A stretch of DNA of 64,000 nt from NCBI GenBank assembly GCA_945897885.1, contig CAMDGU010000001.1:108847-172846 (forward strand). Reading direction: 5' to 3'. The stretch comes from Chitinophaga pinensis. GTDB lineage: Bacteria > Bacteroidota > Bacteroidia > NS11-12g > UBA9320. Numbering within the stretch: the first letter of the stretch is position 1; each line of letters opens with the position of its first letter. Positions 28,472 through 38,569 of this stretch are shown here, in pieces. The position numbers and the translations under genes were made by a program. The notes beneath the pieces were generated by a model that was given only the letters and a program-made list of their open reading frames with translations, did not search any database and was not told the DNA's origin.

Positions 28472-29503
28472 TTACGCCATTTGCTCAGGGCCTTTGCCCA
28501 CATGGTCGTGGATGAAATGATTTTTTGAGCAATACGGCAAAAGTTCTTTTTTTATAAATTCCTGAACTTTATTTTTCTCGGCAGCAGGATAAAGCAAATG
28601 AACATTGGCTCCGGCATCCAAAGTAATTGTCATATTCAAACCCAGTTGTTTTCTGCTTTCCCAAACCTTTTGAATAATAGCCACTGTTTCTGGTTTCATT
28701 AATAAAAAGTAAGGATTACTGGTCATCATCATGGCGTGCAGCATCATGGCTTCCTGCTCAACTACTTGGTTAAAGAGGATTAAATCTCCTTTGGCCAAGG
28801 CATTTTTTAGCAACTCTAAATTTTTATTGGCCTCTTCAAAACGGGTTGGGGCAAATGGGTGATTGGTTAATAAAGAGTGACCAACCGAACTAGAAACATT
28901 CTTTGTTCCTTCGTCCACAATCAAAATAGTATCGCAATAGGTTTTAAAAATATCGTGTACATCACCAACTTTAAGGGCAAACTCATCGCTACTTCCGCTA
29001 TACAAATTGGATTGTCCCCACATGGCCAATGGACCGTAAACCGAGCGGCTTGCGCTACCGCTGCCAAGTCTGGCTGCGATGGAGGCTTTTTTAAAAAAAT
29101 CATCATCCGATAAGGTGTTTCCAATTTCTTTTTCCATGCTGCACAGGCAAAGTGCCAAAGCTGCCATGCCTGAAGCCGAGGAAGCAATTCCGCTGCTGTG
29201 AGGAAAGGTGTTGGTAGTATTTATTTCAAGTATATAGCCCGGCAAAAACGGGAAAAGACTTTCTACTTTATTAAAGAAAATTTCTAGTTTGGGTTCAAAC
29301 GAAGGCATGGGTTGACCATCATAGGCAAAGGATACCAATAAGGTGCCATCGTTTTCTTTAGGTTTAAAAGTAAGATTGGTAATAGTGTGACAATTACTCA
29401 ATGTAAAACTGATGGAAGGATTGGCAGGCAACTGATTTCCTTTTTTTCCCCAGTATTTAACCAAGGCAATATTCGACGGGCATTTCCATGTAACACTTGA
29501 CAC
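28472..29503 (-). CDS. mvaD: Diphosphomevalonate decarboxylase
   Basis: CPSNIALVKYWGKK...PANPSISFTLS...FPHSSGIASSASGMAALALCL...RLGSGSASRSVYGPLAMWG. Confidence 0.95.
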   Translation of the reverse strand: MSSVTWKCPSNIALVKYWGKKGNQLPANPSISFTLSNCHTITNLTFKPKENDGTLLVSFAYDGQPMPSFEPKLEIFFNKVESLFPFLPGYILEINTTNTFPHSSGIASSASGMAALALCLCSMEKEIGNTLSDDDFFKKASIAARLGSGSASRSVYGPLAMWGQSNLYSGSSDEFALKVGDVHDIFKTYCDTILIVDEGTKNVSSSVGHSLLTNHPFAPTRFEEANKNLELLKNALAKGDLILFNQVVEQEAMMLHAMMMTSNPYFLLMKPETVAIIQKVWESRKQLGLNMTITLDAGANVHLLYPAAEKNKVQEFIKKELLPYCSKNHFIHDHVGKGPEQMA

Positions 29504-29566
29504 GGGGGCAAAATTAGGAATTTAGTTGGTTTATAGTTTGGTAAATAATAAGTAGTTTTGTTTTAG

Positions 29567-30028
29567 ATGTCGGGTACATTTTCACAAATCTACATTCAAC
29601 TCGTATTTGCCGTTAAGGGTAGAAATAGTTTAATAAGCAATTTATGGGAAGAAGAATTATATAAATACATAACAGGGATTGTTAGGAATAAAGAGCAAAA
29701 AATGTTAGCTATAAATGGAATGCCTGACCATATACATTTATTCATAGGTATGAAACCTTCTTGTTGCTTATCAGATTTGGTTAGAGAAATCAAAAAGTCA
29801 TCCAATAATTTTATAAATGAAAAAAAGTTTACAGATTTTAAATTTCAATGGCAGGAGGGATACGGTGCATTTTCATACAGTCATTCTAATTTGGATAACG
29901 TTATAAAATATGTGATGAATCAAAAGGAGCATCATAAAGTGTTATCTTTTAAAGAGGAATACATTGAGTTTTTGCAGAAGTTTGAAATAGAATTTAAAGA
30001 TGAATACTTGTTTGAGTGGGTTGTTTGA
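29567..30028 (+). mobile_element. IS200-like / RAYT-like Y1 (HUH) transposase
   Basis: AINGMPDHIHLFIGMKPS (HUH 'HIH'), KSSNNFI...FKFQWQEGYGAFSYSHSNLDNVIKYVMNQKEHHK (catalytic Tyr with NQxxHH). Confidence 0.92.
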
Positions 30029-30034
30029 GGGGAA

Positions 30035-30540
30035 GAATCCGAAGGATTCAAATGTTTATAGTAATGGTTTCTCAGAATATTCGACCCCGAAGGGGTCGCA
30101 CAGCCGGATATCATTTTTTCTATAATCATATAATCCTTTCAGGATTAAGAATTGGCGAAAGAAATCCGAAGGATTCAAATGTTTATAGTAATGTTTTCTC
30201 AGAATATTCGACCTCGAAGGGGTCGAATAGCTAAATATCATTTTTTGGAAAGTGTAAAATCATACGGGTTTAAGAATTGGCGGAAGGAATGCAAGAATTC
30301 TAATGTTAAGAACGCCATAATCTCAGATTACATTCGACCCCTTCGGGGTCGCCCGATCCAAAACATTACCTATTTCTATAAATATAAAATCCCTTCGGGA
30401 TTAACAATGGTCGAAAAGAATCCGAAGGATTCAAATGTTTATAGCACGATAATAGCAAATTACATTCGGGATCGCACAATCCACAACATTTGATGTTTCT
30501 ATAAACATAAAATCCCTTCGGTATTAATATATTTGCCAAC
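30035..30540 (+). repeat. Array of four imperfect ~127-bp tandem units with internal palindromes (REP/BIME-like)
   Basis: Units start at about 30035, 30162, 30287 and 30418. Each contains gaatccgaaggattc, cgacccc-gaa/ttc-ggggtcg and aatccc-ttc-gggatta or degenerate versions. Confidence 0.85.
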
Positions 30541-30563
30541 CAATTCTCAATCCCTAATTAACC

Positions 30564-31319
30564 ATGTTCATCCTCTCCAAACTAATTAACATTTTTTTAA
30601 GCCCTTTAATCTGGATATTGGTTAGCTTGTTTTTTATTTGGCGAATAAAAAATACCAAAAAGAAAAAATATCTGATATGGGTTTCGATGGTTTTTATCTT
30701 TATGTTGACCAATAATTTCATAGTTCATAAATGCCTTGAAAAATACGAAACGCCTTATCAACCCATTGCAGAGGGCAAAGTTTACGATTGCGCTATTGTT
30801 TTGTCAGGAGCATCGGGGTATGATAGTTTTTCAAGGTCTTTACAATTTAATCAAGGAGCCGAACGCTTAACCGAGCCGGTAATACTTTATAAAAAAGGCA
30901 TTGTAAAAAAACTTTTAATCAGTGGTGGTTCGGCCAGTGTGTTTCCTCCGTACATAAAGGAAGCCACTTATGTGAGGCGCTTTTGGCTGGATATGGGTGT
31001 GCCGGATAAAGATATTATTGTAGAATCAGAATCGCGAAATACCATTGAGAATGCCAAATTTTCTAAAGAAATGTTGGAGAAAAAGGCCGTTGGAAAAAAT
31101 GTTCTCTTAATCACTTCGGCTTTGCACATGCCCCGCAGCAAGTATATTTTTAACAACATGGGAATGCTGGTTGATATTTATCCGGTTGATTTTAAAGTAA
31201 GGAGAATTGCGGAACCAAGTTATGATATCACCAATTACATTTTACCTAAAACAGGAGCCTTAGAAGCCTGGGGAGAATTGATACACGAATGGGTGGGACT
31301 GCTTGCGGCAAAAATTTAA
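30564..31319 (+). CDS. YdcF-like (DUF218) membrane protein
   Basis: AIVLSGASGYDSFSRSLQFNQGAERLTEPVILYKKGIVKKLLISGGSA...ESESRNTIENAKFS...VLLITSALHMPRSKYIF. Confidence 0.9.
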   Translation: MFILSKLINIFLSPLIWILVSLFFIWRIKNTKKKKYLIWVSMVFIFMLTNNFIVHKCLEKYETPYQPIAEGKVYDCAIVLSGASGYDSFSRSLQFNQGAERLTEPVILYKKGIVKKLLISGGSASVFPPYIKEATYVRRFWLDMGVPDKDIIVESESRNTIENAKFSKEMLEKKAVGKNVLLITSALHMPRSKYIFNNMGMLVDIYPVDFKVRRIAEPSYDITNYILPKTGALEAWGELIHEWVGLLAAKI

Positions 31320-31395
31320 AGCTTTTTTAGAATTTACCTTCAAACATAATCACTATCCCAGTGAACAAAACGATACTTTACTCTCTTTCATTAGC

Positions 31396-32427
31396 ATGGA
31401 AATAGGCATTGACAGTTTTGCTGCGGCAAAACTTAGTGACGATAAACAAACCGCTGTTAACAGCAAACATTCACTGGCCGAATTGCTGGAGAGAATGGAA
31501 TTTGCAGATAAAGTGGGATTGGATATTTTTGGGATAGGGGAGCACCATCGCAAGGAGTTTCTCGATTCTGCTCCTGCCCTTATTCTGGCTGCCGCTGCTG
31601 CCCGAACCAAGCGTATACGGCTAACAAGTGCCGTTACCGTTATTAGTGCCATTGACCCGGTGAAAGCCTTTCAGGAATTTGCCACCTTGGATTTAATTTC
31701 TCAGGGACGGGCCGAAATGGTGGTGGGACGAGGTTCATTTACCGAGGCTTTTCCATTGTTTGGTTATAATCTTCATGATTATGATGCCTTGTTTACGGAG
31801 AAACTAAATCTGTTGCTTACCATTCGTGATAATGAGGTGGTGAATTGGTCGGGAAAATTTCGTCCTGCACTGCACAATCAGGCCATTTACCCACGACCGG
31901 TGCAACCTAAATTGCCTATTTGGCTGGGAGTAGGAGGTACTCCTGAATCGTTTGCCCGTGCTGGTAGTTTGGGATTGCCGCTTATGGTGGCTGTAATTGG
32001 AGGCGAAACCCACCGATTCCGCCCATTGGTTGATTTATACCGCGAGGCAGGCAGACGAGCCGGCTATAAACCGGAAGAGCTAAAGGTAGGATTGCATTCC
32101 CTGGGTTATGTGGCCAACACCCGCGAGGAAGCCATAGAAGAATATTATCCGGGGTATGCCGAAACTTTTACCCGAATAGGGAAGGAGCGAGGTTGGCCTC
32201 CCGTAAGCAGTGGCCGTTTTGAAGCGCAAATTGGGCCAACGGGTGCTTTGCTGGTAGGCAGCCCTGAAGAAATAGCCCATCGCATCCTTCATCACAGTGA
32301 GGCATTGGGTGATATTTCCCGCCTTACCTTTCAAATGGATAATGCAGGCCTATCGCATGAAAAGCTTTTAAAATCAATTGAGTTGATTGGAACGAAGGTG
32401 AGTAAGTTGGTGAAAAAAGGAGGTTGA
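31396..32427 (+). CDS. LLM-class flavin-dependent oxidoreductase
   Basis: FADKVGLDIFGIGEHHRKEFLDSAPALILAAAAARTKRIRLTSAVTVISAIDPVKAFQEFATLDLISQGRAEMVVGRGSF; start set at MEIGIDSF. Confidence 0.93.
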   Translation: MEIGIDSFAAAKLSDDKQTAVNSKHSLAELLERMEFADKVGLDIFGIGEHHRKEFLDSAPALILAAAAARTKRIRLTSAVTVISAIDPVKAFQEFATLDLISQGRAEMVVGRGSFTEAFPLFGYNLHDYDALFTEKLNLLLTIRDNEVVNWSGKFRPALHNQAIYPRPVQPKLPIWLGVGGTPESFARAGSLGLPLMVAVIGGETHRFRPLVDLYREAGRRAGYKPEELKVGLHSLGYVANTREEAIEEYYPGYAETFTRIGKERGWPPVSSGRFEAQIGPTGALLVGSPEEIAHRILHHSEALGDISRLTFQMDNAGLSHEKLLKSIELIGTKVSKLVKKGG

Positions 32428-32508
32428 AGCAAATTGACGAACAATTTTTGTTAATTGCGCATCGAAATCATCTAGCTTTAAATTATTCAAAATTTAATGT
32501 GGTAATCA

Positions 32509-33168
32509 ATGAAGACTTATTTAATATTTTTTTTAGCATTTAATTTCGCTAAAACGAGTTTCGGGCAAATAAAAAATATTTCATGTGACTGCCCAAAAAA
32601 ATATTATTCAGATATAAAGGAAGACACAATATTTCATTTTCTTAATGGAAAGGCATTAGTTGTGTGTGGATATAAAAATCCAGATGTTCCTATAACTTTT
32701 TCTGAATTCGTTATAGCCGTTTGCGGACACGACACAATTATCGATTTTTGGGATGCTACTTTAACTTGTAGACTAAAATTCAAAAAAGATACATTGTGTG
32801 TCGAAGAACTTCAAAACTTACCGATTGGTAAAAATTTTGAATATCAAGAAATAGTTTGGACAACTGAACAGATTTATTTTGATGAACAAAATGTGATAAA
32901 AAAGCTTTTCATTAATAAGCAAATTCGCAAATACAATCAAGCTGAAATTCAATCTGTTTTAAAGGAATTTGAAAGAGCAAAATTTGGATTCGATGAAAAC
33001 AAAAGTGTAATTTTAAACAGGCTTTTTATTGCTACAATTTCAGGTAATAAAATAGCCCGAAAATATTTTGGAGAATTTGAACATAAATTTGGGACACTTG
33101 ATGGAGCTTACGCTGAGGAATATGGAGATTTGAGAGAAATGTTAGGGGTATGGGATAAAAAGCAGTAA
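32509..33168 (+). CDS. Hypothetical secreted protein
   Basis: Signal peptide MKTYLIFFLAFNFAKTSFGQ; no family recognised. Confidence 0.6.
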   Translation: MKTYLIFFLAFNFAKTSFGQIKNISCDCPKKYYSDIKEDTIFHFLNGKALVVCGYKNPDVPITFSEFVIAVCGHDTIIDFWDATLTCRLKFKKDTLCVEELQNLPIGKNFEYQEIVWTTEQIYFDEQNVIKKLFINKQIRKYNQAEIQSVLKEFERAKFGFDENKSVILNRLFIATISGNKIARKYFGEFEHKFGTLDGAYAEEYGDLREMLGVWDKKQ

Positions 33169-33289
33169 TAATATTTTTATTTAACTAACTGCATAGTGTC
33201 TTCGCCTTGATTCGTGTCCCCACGAATCGAAACAGCCAATCACAAATCTTCAACATAAATACCTTTTAGAAAAGAAGGATTAAATAAAA

Positions 33290-34186
33290 CTAATTCAATC
33301 CACTCTTATACTCCTTATACAAGCTCCTCACCATACCATCACTAAGCCCCGTTTGGGGAACATAAATTTTAGAACTTCCGGTTTGTTCTGCCACTTTTAA
33401 AAACAGTTCCATGGCCGGTACAATCACATCCGCCCTGTCGGGGTTCAGCATATAAGTAATCATGCGTTCATCGGGTTCCATGGGCTTCATTTCATTGTAT
33501 AATTTAAGAAGCTGTTGGGTGGTTATAAACTTTTCCTTGGAGTCGGCTACCAGATTTATAATTTTATTAATGTTTCCTCCCGAGCCAATAATCGGTATGT
33601 CTTTAAGCAGGGGAATATGAACTTTTATCCAATTTTTAAGGTTAGCCCATTCCTGCAAGGAAACGCGATTGTGCAACAAGCGAATGGTGCCAATATCAAA
33701 CGAACGACCGGCCGTTTTTTCACCTTTATCAATCAATGAAAGTTCGGTACTTCCTCCACCCACATCCATATAAATAACCTGTTTTTTTGATTTTAGGTTA
33801 TTGGGCAAAAACCGGCTGGAAATAAGGTCGGCTTCCTTGTCGCCCGAAATAATTTCAATATTTATGCCGCTTTCTTTTTTTATGCGTTCAATTATTTCAT
33901 CCGTATTAGAAGCATCGCGCATGGCCGAGGTAGCAAAGGCTTTGTAGGAAATAACTTCGTGGGCTTTCATCAAAAAAGCAAAGGCTTTCATGCAATCCAC
34001 CAAATGGATAATGTTTTGATCTGATATTTTTCCGGTAATAAACGCGTCCTCGCCTAATCGAATGGGAACCCTTACCAACAAAGCTTTTTTGAAAACCGGC
34101 CCATTGACGGTTTCAAACACGTTGTCGAACAACAGGCGGATGGCATTGGAGCCAATATCAATGGAAGCGAATTTAAGGTATTTCAA
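33290..34186 (-). CDS. Exopolyphosphatase / GppA family phosphatase
   Basis: FASIDIGSNAIRLL...YKAFATSAMRDASN...IYMDVGGGSTELSLI; starts inside the ppk end. Confidence 0.92.
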   Translation of the reverse strand: MKYLKFASIDIGSNAIRLLFDNVFETVNGPVFKKALLVRVPIRLGEDAFITGKISDQNIIHLVDCMKAFAFLMKAHEVISYKAFATSAMRDASNTDEIIERIKKESGINIEIISGDKEADLISSRFLPNNLKSKKQVIYMDVGGGSTELSLIDKGEKTAGRSFDIGTIRLLHNRVSLQEWANLKNWIKVHIPLLKDIPIIGSGGNINKIINLVADSKEKFITTQQLLKLYNEMKPMEPDERMITYMLNPDRADVIVPAMELFLKVAEQTGSSKIYVPQTGLSDGMVRSLYKEYKSGLN

Positions 34187-36233
34187 TGGCGTCGGGTCTC
34201 GACTTTAAGTAGTCGAAGAAATCCGATTGCGAACGTACCATTTTATCTTCAGAGGTTATGAACCGATTATCCATAGAATCATTGTGTTCTCTGGCCTTTT
34301 GATTATCGCTCAAAATCATGTCAAGATAGTTGTCTATTTCCTTTTTAATGGATTTATCATAAATGGGGCAAGCTACTTCAATCCGGTAATCCAAATTTCG
34401 TGTCATCCAATCGGCTGATGATATGAAATAGAGTGATTTATTGTCATTACCAAAAACAAAAATCCGCGAATGTTCCAAAAAGCGATCGATAATACTTATG
34501 GCTTTTATGTTTTCGCTCAATCCCTTAACTCCCGGTATAAGGCAACAAATGCCTCTTACAAATAATTCTATTTTTACCCCGGCCTCACTGGCAGCATAAA
34601 GTAAATCTATTAATTTTTCGTCTACAAGGTTATTGAGTTTTATTCGCATATAGGCAGTTTTGCCTTTAAGGGCCAACTGCGTTTCGTTTTCAATAAGCTT
34701 TACTATTTTTTTTCGCATGCCAACCGGCGACACCAGCAAATGCTTAAACGTGTGAGGCAAGTAAGGTTTTTCAATCATATGAAAAACTTTGTTTACTTCA
34801 TTGGTTATTTGAGGGTCGGCAGTAAACAGGGCCACATCTGTATAAATTTTGGAAGTTGTTTCGTTAAAATTACCTGTAGCCACATACGCAAAATGATGCT
34901 CCTTGTTTTTAACCACCCTAGTAATGGCTACTAATTTGGCGTGGGTCTTTAGTCCGGTGAGTCCAAAAATAAGCTTAACACCTGCATCCGTTAATTTTTT
35001 ACTCCAGTTTAGGTTAGCCTCTTCATCAAATCGTGCTTGCAATTCAAGAATAGCTGTTACAGATTTACCGTTTCTCACCGCATTAATCAATGCATTTATA
35101 ATCATTGAATTTTTTGCCAATCGGTAAAGCGTAATTTTTATAGACTTTACAGTTGGGTCGATGGCGGCTTCCCTTAAAAAATGAATGACATAATCAAAGG
35201 GCTGATAGGGAAAAAAAAGCAAATGGTCTTTTACCGAAATGGCATGCAGCATACTTACCGATTTTTCAAAAGGCGGATGAGTAATACGCTTAAATGGAGG
35301 GTATTCTAATTCGGGTTCACCTACATTTGGAAATTTTATAAAGTCTTTAAAATTATGATACTTTCCTCCGGGAATTATATTTTCATTATCTGATATTTTA
35401 AGTTTTTTAAGCAATACATTTAGGTAAGGCTTAGGCATGTTTTCATCATAAATAAACCTTACGGGCTCAGCCTTTTTTCTATTTTCAAGGCTTTTTTCCA
35501 TTTGCTCAAAAAAACTGTCAGACACATCACCTTCCAGCGTTAACTCTGCATCTCGGGTCAGTTTTATAATATAGGACTCAAAATTGTCAGGTTCGAATAT
35601 TTGAAATATTTCGGGTAGGTTAAGCCGAATAACATCGTCCAAATAAATAAGGTATTTTTTGATACCTTGATTGGGTAAAAGAATAAAGCGAGAAATAATA
35701 TCTGTAGGAACTTCAATTAGTGCAAAAAGCTTTTGCTTTGTTTTTTTTACAGTAAATTTAACAAACAAATAAATACTTTTGTCACGAAGAGCCGGTATAG
35801 GAGAGGCTTCATTTAAAATAACGGGAACCAATAACGGCTGAACTTTTTCTTTAAAGTACTCGTGCAAATAGCCGTAATGTTTTTTTATTATTTTTCGTTC
35901 ATCTAAGATGATAATATTCTTAGCTTCTAGGTCTTTTTGTATCTGTTTATAGGTTTTGTCAAAGTCTTTTTGGATAGCAATTACCTTTTGATGAATTGCT
36001 TTTAGGGCCAACTGATTTGAAGAGTGAGGCGATTTTGAATCATTTTTTTCAAGGCTGATAAGTCGTCTTACCGTGGCTACTCTTACTCTAAAAAATTCAT
36101 CCAGATTATTGGAAAAAATTCCTAAAAATTTCATCCTTTCTACCAACGGAACGGTATGATCGGCAGCTTCCTGCAAAACACGGGCATTAAAAGCCAACCA
36201 ACTCAATTCTCTATTCAGGTACTTCACTTTCAT
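34173..36233 (-). CDS. ppk1: Polyphosphate kinase 1
   Basis: YLNRELSWLAFNARVLQEA...FSNNLDEFFRVRVA...LYRLAKNSMIINALINAVRNGKSVTAILELQARFDEEANLNW...HAKLVAITR; start taken at MKVKYLNREL. Confidence 0.95.
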   Translation of the reverse strand: MKVKYLNRELSWLAFNARVLQEAADHTVPLVERMKFLGIFSNNLDEFFRVRVATVRRLISLEKNDSKSPHSSNQLALKAIHQKVIAIQKDFDKTYKQIQKDLEAKNIIILDERKIIKKHYGYLHEYFKEKVQPLLVPVILNEASPIPALRDKSIYLFVKFTVKKTKQKLFALIEVPTDIISRFILLPNQGIKKYLIYLDDVIRLNLPEIFQIFEPDNFESYIIKLTRDAELTLEGDVSDSFFEQMEKSLENRKKAEPVRFIYDENMPKPYLNVLLKKLKISDNENIIPGGKYHNFKDFIKFPNVGEPELEYPPFKRITHPPFEKSVSMLHAISVKDHLLFFPYQPFDYVIHFLREAAIDPTVKSIKITLYRLAKNSMIINALINAVRNGKSVTAILELQARFDEEANLNWSKKLTDAGVKLIFGLTGLKTHAKLVAITRVVKNKEHHFAYVATGNFNETTSKIYTDVALFTADPQITNEVNKVFHMIEKPYLPHTFKHLLVSPVGMRKKIVKLIENETQLALKGKTAYMRIKLNNLVDEKLIDLLYAASEAGVKIELFVRGICCLIPGVKGLSENIKAISIIDRFLEHSRIFVFGNDNKSLYFISSADWMTRNLDYRIEVACPIYDKSIKKEIDNYLDMILSDNQKAREHNDSMDNRFITSEDKMVRSQSDFFDYLKSRPDAIEIP

Positions 36234-36341
36234 TTGTAACTCATTTTTATTTTTTAAACTTTTGCCAAATTCAATACTCGATTCATTATGGCTTGAATTA
36301 ATGAGTTGTTTCGCACGTTTCACATCTTCAAACATAAAGCT

Positions 36342-36367
36342 AAAGGGTATGAAATTTCATACCCTTT
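36342..36367. repeat. Perfect 26-nt palindrome upstream of ppk1
   Basis: AAAGGGTATGAAA|TTTCATACCCTTT. Confidence 0.7.
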
Positions 36368-36398
36368 GCAAAAAAATATGTTTACTGTTAACTGAAGG

Positions 36399-37208
36399 TT
36401 AATAATTGATAAGATAAACAAAAGAAAGCTTTAAAGATTGCCCTCGGGTATTACGTATGTAGGGTATACCGTTATTGTCTTTAAGTATTTCTCCCTGTGG
36501 ATCATATTCCTGAGTTCTTACTTTACCAAAGGCATATTTAAAATTTATTTCCATAGGTGTATCGCCACGCATAAATGTGAAACCTGCACTAAACGAGGGA
36601 ATTACAAAGGCCTTATTGTATTGGCGTGAAAGTTCGGTTAAGTTAATAAGTCCCACTTTATTTAGCTCTAACCCTGCTCCGGCACTAAACCCATAATCTT
36701 TTTCGGTAGTATAGGTTGAACCATTTCCAATATTTAGTTTTAATAATAACGGAACTTGGATTGAGCCAAATCCATTTATGCCTCTTACAATTAAATCTTC
36801 TCCCGCTGCCGAAAATGAATTACCAATGCCAAAACTAACCGGTGCCGAAATGGATAGGGATGAATTGTCATCAAACTCTTTTAGATTTAAGCGCGGTTCC
36901 ATACCTATGGATACAATATTAAGTTGTTGGGTTTGGTAAGGAATCTCTGCAAAGGTTGGGTTACCAAGTGTGTCAGTATTTCCTTTAGCTCCGTAATAAT
37001 ATTTTAAAGGGGTTACAATTAAATCGGTGTAAGTGGAAGTGCTTAACGCCATGAAAAATTTGCTTGATAAATCGTTCTTTTTATTCTTTCCTCTTGATTC
37101 TTCACTTTCTTCCTGAGCCAATGAAACTTGAGTGAATGTCGCAATTAAAAGGGCTGAAATAATTACCCTTTTTAAGGATACGAGTGGTTTTATGGTTTTG
37201 AAATTCAT
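36399..37208 (-). CDS. Hypothetical outer-membrane-type protein
   Basis: Signal peptide ISALLIATFTQVSLAQ; alternating beta-like sequence ending LKLSFVYLINY; start taken at MNFKTIKPL. Confidence 0.6.
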   Translation of the reverse strand: MNFKTIKPLVSLKRVIISALLIATFTQVSLAQEESEESRGKNKKNDLSSKFFMALSTSTYTDLIVTPLKYYYGAKGNTDTLGNPTFAEIPYQTQQLNIVSIGMEPRLNLKEFDDNSSLSISAPVSFGIGNSFSAAGEDLIVRGINGFGSIQVPLLLKLNIGNGSTYTTEKDYGFSAGAGLELNKVGLINLTELSRQYNKAFVIPSFSAGFTFMRGDTPMEINFKYAFGKVRTQEYDPQGEILKDNNGIPYIRNTRGQSLKLSFVYLINY

Positions 37209-37345
37209 AACAATAGAGAATAATTTTTTTAAAGCTTTATGCTTCTTGATTGTTAAACAAAAATAATACCAATTTGATTGGTAATTAAACAACTGCAGTT
37301 AACAGTTGATTTTAAATTGACAAAGGGCACTAAAAGCTGTAAGTT

Positions 37346-38569
37346 TTATGTCGTTTTATTTTTTGAAGGGTTGATTCCTAAAAAAATAAACCAAAACAGC
37401 GAAACCAAAATAACGCCATGTTGCCTATCAAAAAGACACTCGAACATACAACCAAATAAAACTAATGACCATAAAGCGATGAAAAGTTTGGGTAATTGCG
37501 TGAAGTTATTAAACAAGGGTAAAAAGAAAAACAGGGAAAGTAATAGTAGTCCGATAATACCATGAATAGCTGCCTCCATAATAAACTGATTGTGTGGCAA
37601 AATTCGGTTTTCAATAAAAAGATTGGTATTATTTTCTTCATATTGTACACTCATGGCTTGCTTAATATTACTGCAACCTACACCTATGACAGGGTGTTTT
37701 TTTATTAAATCAAAAGCTGTTTTGGCTGCCATTACCCGCATTCCCATGGATTGATAATTGGCATCTTTTTGGTTCCAAATAACTTTTACATCTTCCATGG
37801 AATTAATAATTCTGTTGTGAAACGAACGGATACTGTAAAACGCTATAACAGGAACTATGCAAATTAGTGCCAAACGACCAATAAGGTATTGAATCTTGGG
37901 TTTATGATTGAGAATATAAACCACCCCCAAAACAAAACAGGCAAAATACAACCCCACTAAACCTGTACGAGCTGCTAACACGTGGAGCCCAATAAAATTA
38001 ATACCGGTTAAAATCCATAGCCAGTTTAGTTTGTTTTTAAGCGCATAATATGCCGAAACAATAACGGTAAAGGCACAGAATACTGAAAAAGTAATATGGT
38101 GCATTCCCCCAAGTATTGGAATTGGTTTTGATTGCAATACCAATGCATTTATTTCTTTATAATTTATACCATAATTAATACTGCTTGCTAATGTGGCAGC
38201 TGTAACAGAAATGCAGAAAATTAGGGAGAATTGCTTAAAATTATCTTCTGAATATTTATTTCGAAATGGGAAAACAGAAAAAGACAATAAAAACAATGGT
38301 AGCTTGATGTTGAAACAGGAAAACCATTCATTTACCGAACTCACCCTTAATCCGTCAAACAAGCACAACAAAACAATTCCTGATATCCAAATAAACGAGT
38401 TTGCAAACGTGATTTTTGGTTTATTTATAAATACTTCGGCTAATGCAGCGATAAAAAGTAATCCGGTAGCAATACTTGTAAATGCCCTTGACCAAGGCAT
38501 AGAAACTACAAGCACGATTAATGAAATCTTGAAAAGGTGAAAAGGGTAATTGCTTGTTTTATTTCGCAA
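37346..38569 (-). CDS. O-antigen ligase family membrane protein
   Basis: Multi-TM; KKHPVIGVGCSNIKQAM...ENRILPHNQFIMEAAIHGIIGLLLLSLFF (Wzy/WaaL-like H-N motif). Confidence 0.85.
   Translation of the reverse strand: MRNKTSNYPFHLFKISLIVLVVSMPWSRAFTSIATGLLFIAALAEVFINKPKITFANSFIWISGIVLLCLFDGLRVSSVNEWFSCFNIKLPLFLLSFSVFPFRNKYSEDNFKQFSLIFCISVTAATLASSINYGINYKEINALVLQSKPIPILGGMHHITFSVFCAFTVIVSAYYALKNKLNWLWILTGINFIGLHVLAARTGLVGLYFACFVLGVVYILNHKPKIQYLIGRLALICIVPVIAFYSIRSFHNRIINSMEDVKVIWNQKDANYQSMGMRVMAAKTAFDLIKKHPVIGVGCSNIKQAMSVQYEENNTNLFIENRILPHNQFIMEAAIHGIIGLLLLSLFFFLPLFNNFTQLPKLFIALWSLVLFGCMFECLFDRQHGVILVSLFWFIFLGINPSKNKTT

Noticed and set aside
26521-29503. UbiA/mevalonate kinase/diphosphomevalonate decarboxylase cluster as archaeal-type lipid acquisition
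   Set aside because: Mevalonate genes and UbiA prenyltransferases of this type are, to my knowledge, common in Bacteroidota; ordinary.
30016-30493. Small ORFs over the repeat array (72, 61, 113 aa)
   Set aside because: They are translations of the tandem repeat (repeating 'RRIQMFIVMFSQNIRPRRGR'); no coding evidence.
30035-30540. Possible CRISPR array (four regularly spaced repeats)
   Set aside because: The units are ~127 bp, imperfect along their whole length, carry several internal palindromes, lack unique spacers and no cas genes are nearby. REP-like array next to a Y1 transposase fits better.
33209-33231. Small hairpin GATTCGTG-tccc-CACGAATC between convergent genes
   Set aside because: No T tract and no second copy noticed in the window; too weak to call as a terminator or a repeat family.
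33290-36233. Overlapping ppk1-ppx pair as unusual architecture
   Set aside because: ppk-ppx operons with short overlaps are common.
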